Assembly: GCA_039028635.1 (NCBI GenBank) | Contig: JBCCHV010000054.1 | Coordinates: 1 to 45,949 of the forward strand | Reading direction: 5' to 3' | Length of the DNA stretch: 45,949 bases | Source of the DNA: Acidobacteriota bacterium | Lineage (GTDB): Bacteria; Acidobacteriota; Thermoanaerobaculia; Multivoradales; JBCCEF01 | Shown: in pieces, positions 41,414 through 45,949 of the stretch | Numbering within the stretch: position 1 is the first letter of the stretch | Layout of the letters: each line of letters opens with the position of its first letter | Program-made: the position numbers and the translations under genes | The notes under the pieces: generated by a model | What the model was told of the DNA's origin: nothing | Seen by the model: only the letters and a program-made list of their open reading frames with translations | Database searches by the model: none

Positions 41414-42048
41414 GCCACAACATCTCCATCTTGATCGTCGACGACCATCAGATCGTGCGCGAAGGGCTGCGGACACTGCTCGGTGAGTTCGACGATCTCA
41501 CCGTCGTCGGCGAGGCGGGTAGCGGAGTGGAAGCCCTGGAGCAGGTCGCGAGCCTCGACCCGGACGTCGTCTTGATGGATCTGGTGATGCCCGAGATGGG
41601 CGGCCTCGAGGCGATCGCCGAGCTCGGCAACCGTCAAGCCCGCGCCCGCATCCTGGTGCTGAGCAGCTTCATCGAAGACCACATGGTGCGCCAGGCGGTG
41701 GAGGCCGGTGCCCTCGGCTACCTGCTCAAGGACGCTTCGAAGGGCGACCTGGTGAGCGCCATTCGGGGAGCCGCCGCCGGCCGACCGGCACTCCATCCGG
41801 AGGCGCAGCGCATCCTCATGCAGCGCGTCCAGCAACCCTCCCCCTTCGACGAGCTGACGCCGCGGGAGAAAACCGTCCTCGAGCTCATCGCCCACGGCCG
41901 CAGCAACAAGCAAATCGCCTCGGCCCTCCACCTCAGCGAAGGAACCGTCAAAGGCTACGTCAGCATCATCCTGTCGAAGCTCGCCGTCGACGATCGCACC
42001 CAGGCCGCACTCCTGGCGGTGCGCGAGGGCTTCGTCACCAACGCCTGA
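41410..42048 (+). CDS. NarL/FixJ-family response regulator
   Basis: A 212-residue regulator. Residues 5-120 are a receiver with acidic pocket DD (VDDH), phospho-acceptor Asp57 (VVLMDLVMP) and Lys in LLKDAS. Residues 145-208 are a LuxR-type helix-turn-helix (LTPREKTVLELIAHGRSNKQIASALHLSEGTVKGYVS). AGGAGA lies upstream of the ATG, which overlaps the kinase stop, so both are one two-component system. Targets are unknown; the repeat array starting at 42267 is a candidate binding region. Confidence 0.95.
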   Translation: MSHNISILIVDDHQIVREGLRTLLGEFDDLTVVGEAGSGVEALEQVASLDPDVVLMDLVMPEMGGLEAIAELGNRQARARILVLSSFIEDHMVRQAVEAGALGYLLKDASKGDLVSAIRGAAAGRPALHPEAQRILMQRVQQPSPFDELTPREKTVLELIAHGRSNKQIASALHLSEGTVKGYVSIILSKLAVDDRTQAALLAVREGFVTNA

Positions 42049-42070
42049 CGTCGGCCGAGACCTGAGACGG

Positions 42071-42100
42071 GGCTCTCAGCCACCACGGGAGCCGAGAGCC
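42071..42100 (+). terminator. Hairpin after the two-component operon
   Basis: GGCTCTC (42071-42077) pairs with GAGAGCC (42094-42100), with further pairing possible inside. It begins 23 bases after the regulator stop and is followed by GGGGCC rather than U's. A second stem, CTTCACC/GGTGAAG, lies at 42182-42201. Confidence 0.5.
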
Positions 42101-42266
42101 TGGGGCCAACGCGGGCTCCCTCCAAACATCAGCGGCAGAATTGGTTCGTTGGCCGGGCGCAGCCATCGGTCTCTGTCGCGACTTCACCAGCGCAGGTGAA
42201 GCCCACCGGGTCCGCCTCCGATCGAGAGTCGGCGCGAGAGGCCCGGTCACCCCTTCTCGAGGCAGC

Positions 42267-42331
42267 GGACATTTGTCCGGACATCTTTCGGACATCTTCC
42301 GGACATCTTTTGCACAGAAACCTGTGCAAAA
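42267..42331. promoter_or_regulatory. Array of 11-bp direct repeats plus a perfect inverted repeat
   Basis: Four units follow each other: GGACATTTGTCC (42267-42278), GGACATCTTTC (42279-42289), GGACATCTTCC (42290-42300) and GGACATCTTTT (42301-42311). The period is 11 bp, about one helical turn, so all sites face the same side of the DNA. The first unit is itself near-symmetric (GGACA-TT-TGTCC). TTTTGCACAG-aaac-CTGTGCAAAA (42308-42331), a 10-bp perfect inverted repeat, overlaps the end of the array. The rest of the 308-bp gap after the response regulator shows no gene. The array suggests cooperative binding of a regulator controlling the genes to the right. Confidence 0.65.
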
Positions 42332-42356
42332 AGGCCACTTTCGGCCGGCATGATCC

Positions 42357-42650
42357 TTGCCCTATGGGTTGATGACCCGGACAAACGGCTCGAGGAGTGC
42401 TCCGGGATGGAGTGATGACTTTTTGTCTTCCCAACGCCCCCACCGCCTGCCTCCGTCGACCTCGACTGATGGGCCGGGCAAGCCCTGCCGCGACCGAGCG
42501 ATGTCGCCGCGCACCTGGGGTCTGGCGGACTTGATCTGGGCGGCGGAACGAGCAGCCCAGAAGGCGCGACGGGAAGACGAAGCAACGGAACGATCGACCG
42601 CCAAAGAGCTCGAGGCCCCACCCCGAGCCGACGAGGAGCAAACCGAATGA
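42357..42650 (+). CDS. Small hypothetical protein coupled to the giant protein gene
   Basis: A 97-codon frame starting at TTG; an ATG at 42372 is an equally possible start. Its TGA overlaps the ATG of the giant secreted protein (ATGA), the same coupling seen in other gene pairs here, which is the main reason to keep it. The C-terminal half is charged and probably helical (WAAERAAQKARREDEATERSTAKELE). No signal peptide, no family. It may be spurious. Confidence 0.35.
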   Translation: MPYGLMTRTNGSRSAPGWSDDFLSSQRPHRLPPSTSTDGPGKPCRDRAMSPRTWGLADLIWAAERAAQKARREDEATERSTAKELEAPPRADEEQTE

Positions 42651-45600
42651 CTCACCGCAGTGCAGGCCGAATCTGGAAGACCTGGGGTTTGACGACGCTA
42701 CTGGCTCTCCTCCTCGCGACTGGCGCTCACCTGGCCCAGGAACCGCCCCCCGGCAGCGTGATCTTCGTCGACGGTTTCGAAACCGGAGACACCTCTTCCT
42801 GGAGCGACCGCTTCCCGCGACTGACGATCGGATTCCTCGAGCCCCTTCCCGGCGGCTGCCTGGGCGAACTGCGGCCGGATGTCGCCCTTTCTTATAGCGG
42901 TCCCGGGGACCTCGAGCCGGACGTCGCCACGCTGATGCTGTCGGCCAACGACGATCCGCTGGCGGTGCGTTGCGGCGCCGCCGGTGGGCGCATCGACTGC
43001 ACTCTGCTCGAAGACCTTCCGGAAGGCTCGGTGGTGCTGGCCGCCAGCGTTACCGACGACGCCAGCCACTTCGCTTCGAGCGCCTCGGTGAGCTTCTCCG
43101 TCGACGCGGGCGCACCCCTGGCGGTGGACACCGCGCGCGTCACGCTCACCTTCGATGGCTCTCAAGTGAGCGTTTCCGGTGGCCCGGAAGCTGCGGAGTC
43201 TGGGGCATCGGTCAGCGCCATCGGTCCCGGTGGGGGCGGCAACACCACCGCAAACCTCGACGGCTCCTTCCTCCTCAAGCTCGGTGCCGGAGCCGGCGAC
43301 AGCCTCTCCCTGCGCCAAACCGACTGCGCCGGCAACACCGGCCCGTCCGCCCTGGTTACGGTTCCCGGCCAGGGGGAGGACCTGCCGCCCAACCCGGCGG
43401 AAGTCGCCCCGCCAATCGATCCCACCGTCGCCACCGACTTCGCCACCGAGATCGAGTTTCTTACCGAGGGCCCCAACCCGATCCAGACCGGCGTCGCCCC
43501 CGGCGCCCTCGACGATGACCGCACCATCGCCGTGCTGAGGGGGCGAGTGCTCTCGCGGGCCGGCGCGCCCTTGCCGGGGGTCAAGATCACTTGCCACGGC
43601 CATCCCGAGCTGGGTGAGACCAAGACCCGCGCCGACGGCATCTTCGACCTCGCCGTCTCCGGCGGCGGTCCTCGGGTGGTGGTCTACGAGAAAGACGGCT
43701 ACTTGCCCCTGCAGCGGCGCCTCGACGTCCCCTGGCGCGACTTCGCCTGGGCCCCGGACGTGGTCATGACGCCTCTCGACCCCGCGGTCACCGCCATCGC
43801 CGCCAATGCCGGGTCGATGCAGGTGATGGTCGGCACCGAGGTGACCGACGAGGACGGCACTCGCTGCCCGGTGGTGCTGGCGCCGGCCGGCACCGACATC
43901 GAGATGGAGCTTCCCGATGGCTCGATGCAGAGCCTCGGCACCGCCAGCCTGCGGGTCAGCGAGTTCACCCTCGGCGCGATGGGGCCCGACGCCATGCCGG
44001 CCGATCTGCCGCCGGCCTCGGCCTACACCTGGGCGGCGGAGATCTCCGCCGACGAAGCGAACGCCGCCGGCGCCACCGAGGTGCGCTTCAGCCAGCCCTT
44101 GGTCCTGCACCAGGAGAACTTCCTGGGCTTCCCCATCGGCGAACCGGTACCCACCGGCTACTACGACCGCGAGAAGGCGGCCTGGGTGGGAGTCGAAGAC
44201 GGCCGCGTGATCGAGATTTTGTCGGTCGATGGACAGGGCCGCGCCGAGCTCGACCTCGACGGTTCCGGCCAAGCGGCGGACGCCGCGGCACTCGCGGACC
44301 TCGGAGTGACCGAGGCGGAGCGCATTGAGTTGGCGAGCCGCTATGCGATCGGCACCAGCCTGTGGCGAGTGCCGATTCCTCACTTGACGCCCTACGACTG
44401 CAACTGGCCCTTCCAGCCGCCGGGCGATGTCGAGCTGCCACCGGCAGACGACAACGAAGAAGGCGACGACTCGGACGATTCGGACCCCTCGGATCCCGAT
44501 GGCGAGGAGGATGCCGATCGCGACGACCCGATGCAAGACGAACCGGACTGTACCGGCGGCTCGGTGATCGAGTGTCAGAACCAGATCCTCGGTGAGGCGG
44601 TCTCCATTCCCGGTACCGGTCTGGCCTTGCACTATCGCTCAGACCGAACGCCGGGGCGCCGTGAAGGCAAAACCCTGAGCGTGCGAGTCACCGGCCCCAC
44701 CGTTCCGGCGTCCTTGCAGCGCGCCGAAGTCATCGTCGAGGTCGCCGGCCAGAGGATCTACGAGACCTTCGAACCGCTACCGAACCAGTTTCTGCAGCTC
44801 TCCTGGGATGGTCGCGACGGCTGGGGCCGAAACACCAACGGCCGCACCCAAGCGCGCATCGCCAAGCGCTTCTGCTATCAGCTCGAGTACAACCCCTCCG
44901 TCGGGCCCGAGTCGCGTCGCTCCTGGGGGCGGTTCGGTGAGGTCGGTGGCATCTTCCCGAGTCAAGTCCGCACCGCCGGCGTGGTCTGCACCGAACGGGT
45001 GCGGCGCACCAACCTCTCGGAGCTCGGCGCTCCGCTCACCCAGTGGGATGCCCGCAACACCGGCCTCGGAGGCTGGACCCTGTCGCCGCACCACACCTAC
45101 GACCCGGACTCCCGCTCCCTCTACCTCGGCACGGGCGATCGGCGCACGCCAAGGCCCTTCGGCGTCGCATCGAAGCGCGCCGTCGGCACCGGCGAGTACA
45201 GCTCGAATGGCGACTTCGGACCGGCCGAGCAAGCCGCCGTCCGGCGGCCCTGGAGCATCGCCGTGGCTCCCAACGGCACCCTCTACCTCGCCGACGTCTC
45301 GAGCGGTCGGGTCCGTCAGGTTTCGCCCGATGGCATCATCACCACCTTTGCCGGCGGCGGCGGGCAGTGCACCGAGCAAACGATCGGCGACACCGCCACC
45401 GAGTGCGGCAACGGTGGGCCGGCTCACCTCGCCAAGCTTTCCCATCCGGCATCCGTGGCGGTGGAAGAAAACGGCGGCGTGCTGATTGGTGACATCGGTA
45501 CCGACTGCGTACGCCGCGTCGCTCCCGACGGCACCATCTCGACCGTCGCCGGCGACTGCTTCTTCAACTTCCTCGATCTCGCGGTCGAAGGTCTCCCCAG

Positions 45601-45949
45601 CGGCCGAGCGACGCCCGACCTCGAAACCTCGGCCTTAGGCTGCGACGGCTGTCCGGCAACCTCTGTCAGCCTGCGCTGGCCGGGAGCCGTTCTGGCGACC
45701 CCCGGCGGCGGCTTCTGGGTTGCGGATACCAACAACCACCAAGTTCTCCGGGTCACTCCGGACGGCATGATCGAGCGCGAGGTCGGAGATCCCACGGCCA
45801 CGGGCCTGGGCGACGGCGGCATGGCTCGCTCGGCTCGGCTGTCGAACCCCACCGGCCTTGCGAGGGACGCCGAAGGCAACCTCTACATCGCCGATCGCGG
45901 CCACGACCGCATTCGTCGGGTGACGCCTGCGGGAGTTATCACCACCGTC
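42647..45949 (+). CDS. Giant secreted teneurin-like protein (YD-repeat type), 5' part
   Basis: The frame runs open from ATG 42647 (GAGGAG about nine bases upstream) off the right edge, 1101 codons. A signal peptide covers about residues 10-34, followed directly by SVIFVDGFETGDTSSWSDRF, near the mature N-terminus. Ig/FN-like domains follow. Residues 296-360 are a carboxypeptidase-regulatory-like domain (LRGRVLSRAGAPLPGVKITCHG). A Glu/Asp-rich linker lies at about 599-640. Residues 645-720 carry the ECQNQILGEAVSIPGTGLALHYRSDRTPG block that opens the core of RHS/teneurin-like proteins. NHL repeats run from about 865 to the edge (WSIAVAPNGTLYLADVSSGRVRQVSPDGIITTFAGG and repeats). YD repeats and a variable C-terminal toxin are expected beyond the window but are not seen here. 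Confidence 0.85.
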   Translation, partial: MTHRSAGRIWKTWGLTTLLALLLATGAHLAQEPPPGSVIFVDGFETGDTSSWSDRFPRLTIGFLEPLPGGCLGELRPDVALSYSGPGDLEPDVATLMLSANDDPLAVRCGAAGGRIDCTLLEDLPEGSVVLAASVTDDASHFASSASVSFSVDAGAPLAVDTARVTLTFDGSQVSVSGGPEAAESGASVSAIGPGGGGNTTANLDGSFLLKLGAGAGDSLSLRQTDCAGNTGPSALVTVPGQGEDLPPNPAEVAPPIDPTVATDFATEIEFLTEGPNPIQTGVAPGALDDDRTIAVLRGRVLSRAGAPLPGVKITCHGHPELGETKTRADGIFDLAVSGGGPRVVVYEKDGYLPLQRRLDVPWRDFAWAPDVVMTPLDPAVTAIAANAGSMQVMVGTEVTDEDGTRCPVVLAPAGTDIEMELPDGSMQSLGTASLRVSEFTLGAMGPDAMPADLPPASAYTWAAEISADEANAAGATEVRFSQPLVLHQENFLGFPIGEPVPTGYYDREKAAWVGVEDGRVIEILSVDGQGRAELDLDGSGQAADAAALADLGVTEAERIELASRYAIGTSLWRVPIPHLTPYDCNWPFQPPGDVELPPADDNEEGDDSDDSDPSDPDGEEDADRDDPMQDEPDCTGGSVIECQNQILGEAVSIPGTGLALHYRSDRTPGRREGKTLSVRVTGPTVPASLQRAEVIVEVAGQRIYETFEPLPNQFLQLSWDGRDGWGRNTNGRTQARIAKRFCYQLEYNPSVGPESRRSWGRFGEVGGIFPSQVRTAGVVCTERVRRTNLSELGAPLTQWDARNTGLGGWTLSPHHTYDPDSRSLYLGTGDRRTPRPFGVASKRAVGTGEYSSNGDFGPAEQAAVRRPWSIAVAPNGTLYLADVSSGRVRQVSPDGIITTFAGGGGQCTEQTIGDTATECGNGGPAHLAKLSHPASVAVEENGGVLIGDIGTDCVRRVAPDGTISTVAGDCFFNFLDLAVEGLPSGRATPDLETSALGCDGCPATSVSLRWPGAVLATPGGGFWVADTNNHQVLRVTPDGMIEREVGDPTATGLGDGGMARSARLSNPTGLARDAEGNLYIADRGHDRIRRVTPAGVITTV

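Noticed and set aside
42267-42311. CRISPR-like or plasmid-iteron origin interpretation of the direct repeats
   Set aside because: The units are 11 bp with no spacers, so this is not a CRISPR array. No replication initiator gene or AT-rich melting region is nearby, so an origin is not supported; an operator array fits better.
42698-44632. A 644-codon minus-strand frame opposite the giant protein
   Set aside because: The plus-strand frame is uninterrupted for 1101 codons with recognisable domains, a signal peptide and GAGGAG before the ATG. The antisense frame has no motifs and no start signal.
1-45949. tRNA, rRNA or known riboswitch genes
   Set aside because: No cloverleaf with the conserved T-loop GTTCGA-type sequence, no rRNA segments and no recognisable riboswitch core were found by reading both strands; small RNAs without hallmarks cannot be excluded.

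Overview
The window is about 46 kb of high-GC bacterial chromosome. Most gene families seen here are common in Acidobacteriota. The clearest lineage hints are a VWFA-related secreted protein of the acidobacterial type, many large secreted proteins, and an F-x-DGFE(S/T)GDT-x-x-W motif in two of them. Assignment to Acidobacteriota (Thermoanaerobaculia-like) is inference; there is no rRNA or other marker gene in the window.

Layout. 1-582: a cluster of intergenic hairpins with no convincing gene. 583-9900: secreted proteins of mostly unknown role, a DUF1028-amidase fusion, a beta-helix protein, and a divergent ArsR-type regulator / CPBP membrane protease pair. 10014-18058: an FAD-dependent dehydrogenase, a 1452-residue secreted M36 metalloprotease with duplicated Ig-like domains, a membrane protein coupled to a Nudix hydrolase, and another membrane protein. 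18191-19630: a membrane diguanylate cyclase. 19723-25789: a leucine biosynthesis cluster leuA-leuC-leuD-leuB plus ilvE. It is preceded by a consensus promoter, a 44-codon leader peptide with eight consecutive Leu/Val/Ile codons, and exactly complementary antiterminator and terminator arms, which together look like a ribosome-mediated attenuator.

26001-32492 is a three-gene efflux operon: an outer membrane TolC-type channel fused to a periplasmic substrate-binding-like domain, a lipoprotein adaptor and an RND pump. An intact IS4-family element (about 32562-33832) follows. It sits inside a copy of a dispersed repeat also seen at 9905, and its transposase start lies in a hairpin that fits a block on read-through translation. 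34104-39547 carries small secreted proteins, a membrane-anchored CoxG/SRPBCC protein, a lipoprotein of the avidin family with a full set of biotin-contact residues, a PDZ protein, a VWFA-related protein and a TPR protein. 39626-42048 is a two-component system (GAF-GAF histidine kinase and NarL-type regulator). The window ends in the first 1101 codons of a very large secreted protein (42647-45949, open at the right edge). It has a carboxypeptidase-regulatory-like domain, a TcC/YD-type N-terminal block and NHL repeats, the architecture of teneurin-like YD-repeat proteins. Upstream of it is a short array of 11-bp direct repeats followed by a perfect inverted repeat.

The strongest observations are the leu attenuator, the TolC/binding-protein fusion, the avidin lipoprotein, the teneurin-like giant with its operator-like array, and the IS element with its regulatory hairpin.
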